Shown here one piece after another: positions 24,080 through 34,619 of a stretch of 64,000 nt of DNA. The DNA lies in contig JAHBMJ010003375.1 of NCBI GenBank assembly GCA_018398765.1, positions 26,419 through 90,418 of the forward strand, written 5' to 3'. How positions within the stretch are numbered: the first letter of the stretch is position 1; every line of letters starts with the position of its first letter. The DNA is from Chromera velia. Its lineage: Eukaryota > Sar > Chromeraceae. The translations under genes were made by a program, and so were the position numbers. The notes under the pieces were generated by a model. That model saw only the letters and a program-made list of their open reading frames with translations. It did not search any database and had not been told where the DNA came from.

Positions 24080-26170
24080 TCAAGGAGGAAGAGAAGCGAC
24101 CTGCTTGCACTCCTGGCAGTATCGACTGTACTTTCGGTGAACACAGAAGGCCCCCCCTCCGCAGTCCTTGCAAAAGTAGCGCTGCTTTCCGTGTTCACAA
24201 ATACTCTTCCCGCCACATTCCTTGCACCGAGAGCGAATGCGACCGTGCTCGCATATGCTTTTCCCTCCACACTCCTTGCACTTGCAGCGCTCGCGGCCGT
24301 GTTCACAGATACTCGTCCCTCCGCACTCCTTGCAGTGGTGTCGCTGCCGGCCGTGCTCACAGATGCTCTTCCCCCCGCAATCCTTGCACTGAGAGCGAAT
24401 GCGACCGTGTTCACAGATGCTCTTCCCTCCGCACTCCTTGCACTTGCTGCGCTCGCGACCGTGGTCACAAATGCCCTTCCCCCCGCACTCTTTGCACTGA
24501 GAGCGCCTGCGGCCGTGCTCACAAATATCCTTCCCTCCGCAGTCTTTGCACTGAGGGCGCCTGCGACCGTGCTCACAGATGCCCTTCCCTCCACAATCCT
24601 TGCACCTAGAGCGCTGCCGGCCGTGCTCACATATGCCCTTCCCTCCGCACTTTTTGCATTGAGAGCGCAGCCGACCGTGCTCACATATGCCCTTCCCTCC
24701 GCACTTTTTGCATTGAGAGCGCAGCCGACCGTGCTCACATACGCTCTTCCCTCCGCACTTTTTGCATTGAGAGCGCCTGCGACCGTGCTCACAGATGCTC
24801 TTCCCTCCGCACTCCTTGCACGTGTGTCGCTGTTGGCCGTGCTCACATACGCCCTTCCCTCCGCATTCCGTGCACCTGTATCGCTCCCGGCCGTGATCAC
24901 AAATTCTCCCTCCTCCGCACTCTTTGCATGTAGAGCGAACCCGTCCATGCAAGCAGAGAATCTGCCCATGGCGGTTCCTCTTTACCTCTCCTCCCTCTCC
25001 CCCTCGATGATCATTCTCACACACAACCGCTTTCCCTCCAGCGATCGGATCACCCCTCCCTCTGCACACCTCAGAAGAGAGAGGGGGGGAGTCCGAAAGA
25101 GACTCAGACAACCGACGTTGTTTCTCTTCCCGCACGCAACCCCTCCCCCTTCCCTCCCCCCACAACACATCCCCCCCCCTCTCAACGGGACAGCCAGACA
25201 CCTCATCGCACTCGTCAGCCTCCACCTGAGTGAGGGCACTCTCTGACCATCGACGCTTCTGAGGAACCACCGATGAGTGTTGAGTCATTTCAGACTGCCC
25301 CTGACGGTGTGCCTCTTCCTCTTGCATATGGCTGGATGAGTTCGGACGGTGGGAACGAAGGTCTCTGTGTTCACACGTCTCTTTGGTGAGACGGTTGCCA
25401 TCTTCCCTTTCCCTTCTCTGACCGCCAGACTGTGTGAGCTTGACTGCTGACTCTGCAGGAGGACAGACTGCTGATTCGGTGGCACAAATAGAGACGCTGA
25501 CTGACGTGTGATGACTTTCTGAATCGAATATTCTGGTGTCCGTTTGGGTCCTGTGCTGTGCGGAAAGAGGACAAGCAACCTCGGACTGAATTGTTCTTTG
25601 CGGGTTTTCAGTCTGCCTGTCTGTGTGCAGAGAGAGCAGTGCCAACTGCAGACTCTCAGGGACCCCCCATTCCACCGAAATCCCAACCAGCTCCCTCTTC
25701 TGATGATCTCTCCCCCCTTCTGCACCGACATGGAGTGTGTTGACACCCCTCTCTCCGACCGAAGAGCAATCAGAGAGAGAAGGCCCACTAACGAGACGCA
25801 CGATACGGAAGTCTCCACCATTCAGTGGCTCAAGACACATGAGGTTGCCAGGATGTAGCACCTCAGTCTCTTCACCATCGTTCGGAATCGCAAGCAGTCG
25901 AAACTTCAATTCTGACACCCCCGCACCCCCACCCTCTCCCCCCACCCCCACCCCATTCACGAAACCTCCAGAGACGCCCACAGGGGACTCTGGGAGATTC
26001 ACCTCCACCTCACTCGACACCCACCAAGGACGCCCACACGGTGCAGGGGCGAGAGACAACGCACCATCCAACTCCCACCCTCCCAGTTCAGGACAATCTC
26101 CCACCACCACAACGCGTTGATTCTCTCGCACCTCCGGGCAATGCGCAACAAAGGCGATGGATCCTTTCAT
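24080..26170 (-). CDS. CBM20-like starch-binding domain fused to 16 zinc-knuckle-like repeats
   Basis: Single-exon frame of 696 aa starting ATG at 26170. Residues ~1-115 resemble CBM20: VVVVGDCPELGGWELDGALS, then WWVSSEVEV, LKFRLL and a late NLMCLEP, matching the order of conserved Trp and Gly positions in starch-binding domains. Residues ~115-400 are low-complexity. The C-terminal ~300 residues are sixteen 18-residue units of form CxHGRxRxxCKxCGGxxI. Each has a CxH and a CxxC pair, expected to bind one zinc. The last unit is variant (FCVHRKYSRYCQEC) and the protein ends CKQVASLPP. No signal peptide or catalytic domain was seen. Paralogous to the divergent gene at 27789-29852. It could regulate starch metabolism or bind nucleic acid or protein through the repeats; the sequence does not decide. 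Confidence 0.82.
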   Translation of the reverse strand: MKGSIAFVAHCPEVRENQRVVVVGDCPELGGWELDGALSLAPAPCGRPWWVSSEVEVNLPESPVGVSGGFVNGVGVGGEGGGAGVSELKFRLLAIPNDGEETEVLHPGNLMCLEPLNGGDFRIVRLVSGPSLSDCSSVGERGVNTLHVGAEGGRDHQKRELVGISVEWGVPESLQLALLSLHTDRQTENPQRTIQSEVACPLSAQHRTQTDTRIFDSESHHTSVSVSICATESAVCPPAESAVKLTQSGGQRREREDGNRLTKETCEHRDLRSHRPNSSSHMQEEEAHRQGQSEMTQHSSVVPQKRRWSESALTQVEADECDEVSGCPVERGGDVLWGEGRGRGCVREEKQRRLSESLSDSPPLSSEVCRGRGDPIAGGKAVVCENDHRGGEGGEVKRNRHGQILCLHGRVRSTCKECGGGRICDHGRERYRCTECGGKGVCEHGQQRHTCKECGGKSICEHGRRRSQCKKCGGKSVCEHGRLRSQCKKCGGKGICEHGRLRSQCKKCGGKGICEHGRQRSRCKDCGGKGICEHGRRRPQCKDCGGKDICEHGRRRSQCKECGGKGICDHGRERSKCKECGGKSICEHGRIRSQCKDCGGKSICEHGRQRHHCKECGGTSICEHGRERCKCKECGGKSICEHGRIRSRCKECGGKSICEHGKQRYFCKDCGGGAFCVHRKYSRYCQECKQVASLPP

Positions 26171-27788
26171 TTTGCCAAAGAAGGGATATATGTAGACGGA
26201 TGTAGACGGCTAAGTTCAACGTTTCAATCGATCGGCAGCTGCGAATCGGAAAGCGGACACAGCTGGCTGTACTCTTCGACGCCGTCGCTCGAATGTCAGC
26301 TGCACAGACCCATGCACAAATTCACGGAGATGAAAGCCGCACACTCGATGCAAGAGGGGCAAAAGCCTTCAGAGACCGGGCAACTTCACACAACAATGTC
26401 AACGCTCGAAGGACGAAAATATAAAGGAAGGAATCTTAATGACGCACCCGCAGTTCCCCAACTCCAACGAAGGTGTCTGCCCAGTCCCTGAGTCTTCCTC
26501 CAAGAGCGTAAGAAGACAAAAGAGGGTCGAAGTCGTAGTCAGATGACTGATTCAATGGTCGTAAAACAGTCCCAGACCATTCAAAACTCCTCATGAAAGA
26601 CTCACGCACGATTGATTGTACGGCCTCCGTATATCGATAGTCGAAGTCGCACTCTAGAGTGAGTCACTCAGTGGAAGGTCTGAAGAAGAAGAAGCGAATC
26701 GCGATCGATCGACAAGCTTCTGTTCGACTGACAAAAAAGATTCAGTCTGTCGATCGTCTTGCTCTGGCTGAGGGACGGTGACCGTTCCTCTCGAACAGAT
26801 TGAATCTTGACTTCACACTTGCAGCAGCAGTGCCTCATAGAGATGTCAAATGATGTCGTCGTCAAGCTGTCAGAGAAGCTCTGACAGACTTTCAGATTCA
26901 AACTGAAATTTAACGCCACGTCAAGTTCAAGACTGCATGTTCAAGATTTTGGAGATACGGCCGCGCGGGATCGCATTGGATCGCATGGGTCGGGGCGCAA
27001 ATTTATAAGGGAATGCCACTGCAATGCCACTGCAGCAACAGAGAGACGCGAGCTTTGACAATGCTTTGACCTTTTGGAACTGTCTTGCAGAGTTGCCTCG
27101 AGTGACACGAGTCGAGTTCAAATATGTATAATTGTCCTCTTTTAGGCTTTCACGGAGTACTTCAACCACCTTACAACTTGCTCTAGCTCGAGTCTATCCC
27201 CGGCGAGAGTGTACCTACATTCAAAGACCAGATTTGAAGGGCTTCTTGATTGTCTCTTGAATTTCAAGTCTCCATATCGATATACGGCCTTTGTTTGTCT
27301 CTGAAGGGACTGCTGCATCGATCAGGAGGCTTTCACTCCTTTGCGCAAGTGTGGCAGACAGAGTTCGACATAGAAGCAAATCAAGGCACTGATCGTGCAC
27401 TGCCTTGGGAAGGGAGAAAACTACGAAGCTGTTGGCAACAAAGTTGCGCAAGGAGTTTCCAACCGTCCCTATATACACCTGCGCTTCGACTTCATCCACT
27501 TCCGGGGGTTGTCTACTTCAGATCTCTTGTGTGTGTCTCCCTAGCTGGTGACCCCCTCGAATTATTATCGTCAAATATCGAATCAAGTCAGTGAATGAGA
27601 GAGTGAACTTCCAGGAATACTGTTGCGATCACTTTGTTGCTCGAGCTCTGCGTTGTGACATTCGAAATCTGCGTAGTAATATTCAATCTTGGTTGTGGCA
27701 GGGTCGGTGTACACATGGTTTTTGGCTTTTGATGTGCGTGCAGAGGTCACTCGGGAGCTCACTTTTGTGTTTCCCGTCAAGTTGACGT
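26171..27788. promoter_or_regulatory. Divergent intergenic region of the CBM20-like gene pair
   Basis: 1.6 kb between the two start codons. No supported gene; short open frames only. It should contain both promoters. CGATCGAT and TCGACTC/GAGTCGA motifs are frequent, but no defined site was recognised. Confidence 0.55.
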
Positions 27789-29852
27789 ATGACTATCAAG
27801 ATGATGGAGGCGGAGACGAGTGTTGTGCTTTTTGCCTGTTCGGGTGTGGAGCCTCGGGAGGGGCAGACGTTGGTGGTTGTCGGCAGCAGCTCTGAGCTCG
27901 GAGGGTGGGATGTGAGTCGCAGTATCTCCCTCCATCGAGTGAAGAACCCTGCCTTCCCAAGCGTGTGGATGTCCTTTCCGATACGACACAGTGCTGGCTC
28001 TGAAGTCCGATTTCAGTTTGCCCTTGTCACACCAAGTGCCGACACTGAGTCTCTTCAATCAATGACGTTTGACGACCGAAGATTGGTGGTAGACGTTCTC
28101 AAATCCTCATCTGCAGTCATTTCAACCATCTCAGCAGCAGCTCCTTCACACAGTCGAAGTCAGGACTGTTGTTGGTGCGTGTGGGGGGAGCCTTTGGGGT
28201 GTGGGTTGCGGGAGGTGGAGGTCGTTAGTGGTGGGTATGCGTTGTTTGGTGGGCGTTGGGGAAATTGGGAGCCACAGGTGAGTCCGTTGAGATTGGAAGA
28301 CATGGTGTTAGCGCAGCAGCAACTCGAACCTGAAAAGGACACGCCCCCTTCTGTCTCCTCAGAGTTAGAGATTGAAAAAGAGAATGCGCGGGAGGGGGGG
28401 GGTGTGGGTGGAGGCGGAACCTTCAGGGGTCCTCCTGAGGGCGACCTGATGGTCAGCGACGTCACTGGAAAGACCGACGGTGCTCTTTCTCAGTCTTTTC
28501 CGATTTGTCCTTCGCCAAAAAGAGAGGGTGAGAGCGGAAAAGAGAGGGGATGTGGAAGTGCAGTGCAGGTTGAAGATGAGTTTTCCGCCCGCAAAAGCCA
28601 TGTGTCACAACAGACGGTTGGTGGTGTGGGGGTCGCACCTGCCTCCGAGAATGCAGATATTCTGATGGTGTGTGGTCACGGCGCTGAGTGTGACGGTGTG
28701 TGTGTGCCCGAGGGTCATCATCATCTGAAGACCAATTCTGCGATTCTGCAGCGGGGAGGGGATGAGTTGAGGGGGGTAAGGGGGGGGATCGGATTTCGAT
28801 TTGCACCTGCAGCTCTGAACAGACGGGGAATTGACAGGGTGAATGGGGGGGAAGGTCTGTCGGGAGGGAAGTCTGCAGAGACGGGGGGAGCGGTGAATCT
28901 TCTGGCGGGGAGAGTTGGGAAGAGTCGGTCGGTCTCCCGAGAGTCCTTGCCAGAGAGAGAGTGTCCGTCTGCCGTGTGTGATGGTCCGAAGCGCCGCCGT
29001 CTCTCTTCTCTTTCCGTTGCCATCTCCGAATCTCAGTCTGACATGTCATTGAGAAGAGGTGAACAGACGTTGATATTTCCCTGTCCGTCTATCCCACAGC
29101 AGCACTCCGGTTTTCCGAAGAGCCGTCTCTCCTTTGACAGCGTCGGAATGAATCAGGCCGACGTCGCATGTCAGCGTGAGGCTGCAGTCTGCGGATTGTC
29201 CGAAGAGGAGGAAACGCAAAGGGGATCGACAAATTGGGGGGGAAACACCACGAAGGCTACCAAGAGACCCCTCTGCCCCCCTGACCGCTGTCACTCAGAC
29301 TGCAGGGGGGCAGAGAGGAAGCACCCCGTCGCTTGCAACAGGGACATCCAGCAGCAGCTCGCGGGTAGAGACGGTAGAACTGAAAAGAATGGTGTAAGAA
29401 GAAAGGGGGAAAAGAGAGAGCACACAGGAGAGGTCAAGAGAGACCGGCACGGAAACATCCTCTGTCCACATGGACGGGTTCGCTCTGCATGCAAAGAGTG
29501 CGGAGGGAAAAGTATTTGTGAGCACGGCAGGGAGCGCTCTAGGTGCAAAGAGTGTGGAGGGAAGGGCATATGTGAGCACGGCCGCATTCGCTCTCGGTGC
29601 AAGGATTGTGGAGTGAAGGGCATCTGTGAGCACGGTCGCAGGCGCTCTCAGTGCAAAGACTGCGGAGGGAAGGATATTTGTGAGCACGGCCGGCAGCGCA
29701 GCAAGTGCAAGGAGTGTGGAGGGAAGAGTATTTGTGAGCACGGCAGGGAGCGCTACTACTGCAAGGCCTGCGGAGGGGGGGCCTTCTGTGTTCATCGAAG
29801 GAAGCGTCGATACTGCCAGGAGTGCAAGCAGGTCGCTTCTCTTCCTCCTTGA
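27789..29852 (+). CDS. CBM20-like starch-binding domain fused to 7 zinc-knuckle-like repeats
   Basis: Single-exon frame of 687 aa. The ATG at 27789 is the upstream choice; ATGs at 27801 and 27804 are equally possible and would better match the paralogue. Residues ~8-110 carry the CBM20 pattern (TLVVVGSSSELGGWDVSRSI, VWMSFPI, VRFQFAL). A ~430-residue low-complexity linker follows, rich in Gly, Ser and charged residues. The C-terminus has seven CxHGRxRxxCKxCGG units, with the third ending GV instead of GG. It finishes with the same variant unit and CKQVASLPP tail as the paralogue at 24080-26170. Both ends are conserved between the paralogues while linker and repeat number differ, which points to unequal exchange within the array. 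No catalytic domain is visible. Confidence 0.82.
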   Translation: MTIKMMEAETSVVLFACSGVEPREGQTLVVVGSSSELGGWDVSRSISLHRVKNPAFPSVWMSFPIRHSAGSEVRFQFALVTPSADTESLQSMTFDDRRLVVDVLKSSSAVISTISAAAPSHSRSQDCCWCVWGEPLGCGLREVEVVSGGYALFGGRWGNWEPQVSPLRLEDMVLAQQQLEPEKDTPPSVSSELEIEKENAREGGGVGGGGTFRGPPEGDLMVSDVTGKTDGALSQSFPICPSPKREGESGKERGCGSAVQVEDEFSARKSHVSQQTVGGVGVAPASENADILMVCGHGAECDGVCVPEGHHHLKTNSAILQRGGDELRGVRGGIGFRFAPAALNRRGIDRVNGGEGLSGGKSAETGGAVNLLAGRVGKSRSVSRESLPERECPSAVCDGPKRRRLSSLSVAISESQSDMSLRRGEQTLIFPCPSIPQQHSGFPKSRLSFDSVGMNQADVACQREAAVCGLSEEEETQRGSTNWGGNTTKATKRPLCPPDRCHSDCRGAERKHPVACNRDIQQQLAGRDGRTEKNGVRRKGEKREHTGEVKRDRHGNILCPHGRVRSACKECGGKSICEHGRERSRCKECGGKGICEHGRIRSRCKDCGVKGICEHGRRRSQCKDCGGKDICEHGRQRSKCKECGGKSICEHGRERYYCKACGGGAFCVHRRKRRYCQECKQVASLPP

Positions 29853-30361
29853 TCCATGTGTTTCCTTTTTCACTTCTGCTGTCTGTCTAGGCTTTCCAAC
29901 TCTCCCTTCTTTCAGTTGAGGCATATGCGATCTGTGTTGCTTGTAGAGCGATTTGTTGCTTCAAAGGGGGGAGGAGTGCGCACTGCCAAAGGGGAGGGGA
30001 GGAGAGTCTGTGGGGCATCTCCTTGATCGCTCTCGCTCTAAGGATCTCCTTTTCTTTTCCACCTCAGCTGCCATGCTTTCGCTTCCCCGTTTCAATTTTG
30101 TTCCGATGCCTCATTTTTTCTCTTCTCTATTCTCTCTGTGTGAGGTCCTTGTATGTCCTAGCTTGTCCCTCCATTGTTTGATTTGCTCTCTGTATGCATT
30201 CAAATGGTTTGAGGAAATTCTTCTTCTGCCTTGTTTGCGTGCTCTGATCTGCACTTTTGGGTCGGATCAATCGACAGGAGAATGCGAATGAGATCGCCTG
30301 TCTGGAAGACGAGAGGGAGGGCTCTGAGAATTCATCTCTTCGTGCAATAGAAAAGGGGGGA

Positions 30362-30505
30362 AGAGTATCTGGAAGCATGCAATGCCGGCACTGCTACTTC
30401 TGCAAGCCTTAGGATTGGGGAGGGAAGGGCATCTATGGTAACGGAAAGGACCGACGACACTGCCAAGAGTGCAAGAGGTCTCTTCTCGTCCTCCTTGATC
30501 CATTT
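30362..30505 (+). pseudogene. Decayed zinc-knuckle-like repeat tail downstream of the plus-strand CBM20-like gene
   Basis: Translated pieces MQCRHCYFCKP, an in-frame stop, then GGKGIYGNGKDRRHCQECKR resemble the last two repeat units and the ECKQ ending of the gene at 27789-29852. Stops and lost cysteines show decay. It lies about 510 bp past the stop codon in the same orientation, mirroring the remnant at 23596-23919. Confidence 0.6.
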
Positions 30506-33500
30506 TTCTCTGCCTCTTCTCGTCTATTGTCCTTCCCGCATGTGTCTGTCGAGAGCTTTCCTGTTCAGTTCCCTGCGCCCCTTTCCTTTTCTCTACATGC
30601 ATGAAAGATCAATCGTCTGTTTTTCTGTCTGTCTGTCTGTCTGTGGAAAGAAAAGACAATATTGTCTGTCTATCTATCTGTCTGTCTCTCTGTCTGTCTG
30701 TCTGTCTGTCTGCACTCACTCTCTGCTCCTTTTATTTTGGATTTCGTGGGAAAGACCCCTTTCGATTGTCCTTCTCACAGTCTCGTTGCCTGTGCGCTGC
30801 TCTTCTTTCTCTGGCTATTAGACGATAGGACTCGGTCTGGTCGAGTCTTAGACTCAGATTTTTGCTTAAATTGCTTAATAGTGCGTACCTCATCTCATTG
30901 TTGAGTCTCACCCGAAGCTAACCATCATTTGCTTATTATCTGATGCAAGCTGATAGTGTCGATTGGTACTGCATGGACCGCGGCTACGGATCGTAACGGA
31001 CGGTAAAGACTTTTAAAAGATGCATTATTACTGGTAAATCCCTTTTCTCTTTCCGTTGTCAAGGATTGAACACCAACATTCCTTTGCCTAACGCTAGAAG
31101 CTAGTTACCAAGAAGTATCCATAACTGGATACGGATGGTGATGACGCGCTATATAATGATAGTCTTGATTTAAACAGAGTGGGGAAGGAGAGCAGAGAGA
31201 GACTGAGGACAGTAATTAAAAACTTTTGTGGGGAGCATTGATTTAAAGTTCTTTTCTAGCTTTTAGCATGTCATTCTTTCTCTTCCTTTTGCTAGTCGAT
31301 CCTTTTATCTTGTTTATCTCTTCTTGCTACTAGCTTTATCACTCATTTAACCTCCGATTTGACCTAGCAGTTGACCGTAATTTTGATGTATGCTAGGACG
31401 TATGCTATTGTACGTTGGACGCACTTTGCAATGAGCCTTTCAACCTTAGGTTTAACCTTCATATTAAATGGCCGGAACATTCCTGGCGGGCCGGTTGGAT
31501 CGGTTTGATGCTCTCTCACGGTGTTAGGTTGAGCAAAATCATCCATCACAGTATAAGCCGTCGGCTGCCATAACACAGTGCCGTCCCCTAGCAGTGGACT
31601 ACAGGAAAAAACCCAGAACATTCATCTAGACATTAGTAATACTCTAGACGTATCAGAGAGAAAAAAAAAATAATTTAAGCCCATCTTCATTTAATTTTTT
31701 TTTTTGCCCGATGATGTTAGGTGACAAACAATTGTTGTTCAACAATGTCGATCCCCTATGCAGATATGCAGCCCTCGGTTTCAAACAGGCAGCCAATCTT
31801 CCCACACACAGGTAAGACATCTTGCCGCCAGTGAAAGGCAACTTATAGAAACCATCTAATTGCGGGCCCCCCAGGTGAGAGAAGAGAAGAAAGAGAGATC
31901 CAAAGAGAAGCAAGGTAAGCCTGTGTGGACTGCCGAGCTCGTTTCCCCACTGACAGTGTCTGCTGTGTTCTGTGTCTCGAGTCCATTAGGGAAGGGGAGC
32001 CCGGAATCAGTTTCAGCTGCAGAAATGCAGAGCATCCAATTAATTTGTAGAGAGTGTGGAGTGAGGCAGCTCACCATACATGAGATTGACTAGAGAATGA
32101 GGTGGCGGGTGTTTGGACTGGTCGTCAGCATGAGGGGAGTGATGGAGTTAGATAAGCCAAACAGGGCTTACCAATTCATACCATTATAATATTCGCACTT
32201 CGTACTTTGCCCGCGGTGCATGTGTAGAGCGAGTCCGAAGGAAGAGCAGACAGACGGATTTCCTTGCTGCCCGCCGATGGTGTTTTGTACGATCCTACGG
32301 GTACCCGAGATAGATTACTTGAGAGATCTCCCCGCGGCCTCTCAAGCACAGCCCAGAGGAAATGGGACTAGGGAAGCCTTAGAGGAGGAGGGAGTGGAAG
32401 CCCAAGGAGAGAGAGGGGAAAGAAGGGGGGAAAAGTAAAGGGGCACATTTTTTTTCTTTTTATTTCCTTCCTTGCCTGCTCTGCCGTTCCCTTTTTACCG
32501 CATTTCCCTTTTCACTTGTGCTGATCAGAAAACTCCCTCCTTTTATCGATCCCAGTCAAGAATAATGTTGTCAGATGTTGTTTCGCCATGCATCACAATT
32601 GACAATGCATGCATTTCCTTTATGTTTTGTTTTTTTCCTTTTAATTTTATGCAATTTGTTTACTGATCTGTCCTTTTGACTCTTTTTTCTTTGTAATTAC
32701 TATGTATTCTTATCCTTTTCCTTTCTAAAGTGTATGACAGTCACCGTGACTGGTATATCTATTTGCAGTAGTCCTTTTAGTACTATGTACATCGCACTTT
32801 TGTGTCCTTTTTTTGTGACAATTTTCCCTTTTGACAGAGCCACTGCCTTTCCTGTACATATATAAGGCCCGTAGGTTTCCCATTGATGTACGTCAATACA
32901 TGTTATTGAGAGCATGCATGCAATAAGAAGAAAAACATACGATCCATCCATATATACCAAACGGCACCAAATGGGCGCCGCGCAGGCTTTACCGAAACCT
33001 CGCGCCGCCGCAGCAGTGTATGACAGCAATTTTGGCTCTGATTTAATTCTTTTTCTGCGTTTTTCCTATCTCCGTCTACGTGCATCCAGCCATGCATGTC
33101 AGGCATGCACAACCAGAAAAAAAATTCGAACAAGAAAAGAGTGAACCAGAATTTTCCTATTTGAGGTACAGATAGAGAGCTGAATGAAAGCACTTCATGT
33201 TTGCAGTCCATGACCGTCTGTGTCTTTCGTTTGTCTTTGTTTGCGGACAAGCCAGTCCGAGGAGTACATGTCCATCTCACAATGAGTGCGAGATTTCCCC
33301 TCAATGGAAGCTATACATGTTTACTCTGTTTTTCTACTACTTCCTCGTGGAAGGCAGTTCATGTCTGAATGAAAGCACCAGGACAGAGAGCGTGAGAATA
33401 GAAGAAAAGTAAAGAAAAGGATAGACGAGGATTTAGCTGGATGGAAGCGAAACTTCTTTTCAAGAGGTGACCATCGGGCAAGGATGGATTACTCAAGAGA

Positions 33501-34619
33501 ATAATTCTTCTCTTCGTTCGCTCACAGGTATTGATGAGTCTGGGAGTGCGACCCAGCGGGAGTGCAGCAAGCAGGGGGTACTTTAATATTTGCTATGCCC
33601 TAACCCTGCTCACAGAGCTTCTGCCATGCTTCTGCCTTCTCACGTTTCAAGACGCCGGTGCTTATGAGTGTATGACGAAGGAGTAGTGAGTGTTTGAATT
33701 TTTAGAATAAAAAGACCTTACTAGACATTCATGCTATGTACTATAGTAGGTCTGCATGCATGGTAGTAGATACTACTATATAGGCATAATATATTCTAAA
33801 TTAAGGTTTAAACTATATATAACTAGGCGTCGGCTAAAAATAAAATCTCTCTCGATCTAAACCCTTTATTTTTTTTTTAGTCAAACTTTGAATAACTGTT
33901 ATTCAAGTGTTGTTCATGTGTTGTACAACTGTTGTTAGATTTTGTTGAGGGTAAAAAAGTAAAAAACTTAAAAAAAGAAAGAAAAAAAAAAAATTTCTTC
34001 TGATCGCTTCTTATTTTTTTCTTTTAGCAGACGCTTAGAGATATATAGGTTTTTAACTGTAAGGTTTTAAACTTTTTTCTTTTTTTTTTTTAGTTTTTTA
34101 TTTCAATACTATGCATCGAAGCTGAAGTGCTGAGTGAAGTCTATTCCTAGGTCTTAGTGAAATTAAATGAAACGATAGTCAAAAAACTGATTTTAAAAAT
34201 GATAATTGCTAAATAGTAATGATTTGCATCTTAAACGACCCTTTCGACAAAAAAAAAAAAAAGAAAACCCCGCATGTAAATCAGCCTGCATCATGTATTG
34301 CAGCAGAGCCAGAGCTTCAGATCTCCTTCTCACCTCAACGGTTCTTGCATTTAACATGTTTTCAAAGCTACCTAGACCTCCTGTACCACTCGATCTAGGT
34401 ACTAATTCGCCACATGCGCAAGCATGTACGTTTATCAAGCAAGCCGCCATTTTATCACTGTTGTTTGATCCTACAGATCAAAGACTTCTTGGCGCTCTTG
34501 TCAAACTCCAATTCGAAATGTAGTTTGGGACGACTCCCCGACTTGGGCACAGCAACACAGAGAGAACCTCAACTCGATTGAAGGTAGCAAAGCGAATACA
34601 TGCGGTCAACCCTCTCACC
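30506..34619. other. Gene-poor region
   Basis: No gene supported. TCTG/CTGT microsatellite at about 30620-30715, then AT-rich sequence with long A and T runs (31660-31700, 33865-34095). Short open frames at 31860-32093 (+) and 32220-32438 (+) have no recognised product. No transposase, reverse transcriptase or terminal repeat was seen. Confidence 0.6.

Noticed and set aside
31860-32438. Two short plus-strand frames
   Set aside because: No domain, no splice or homology support, and they lie in a gene-poor region. Left unannotated.
30506-34619. Transposable element in the AT-rich region
   Set aside because: No reverse transcriptase, transposase, terminal repeats or target-site duplication could be found by eye.
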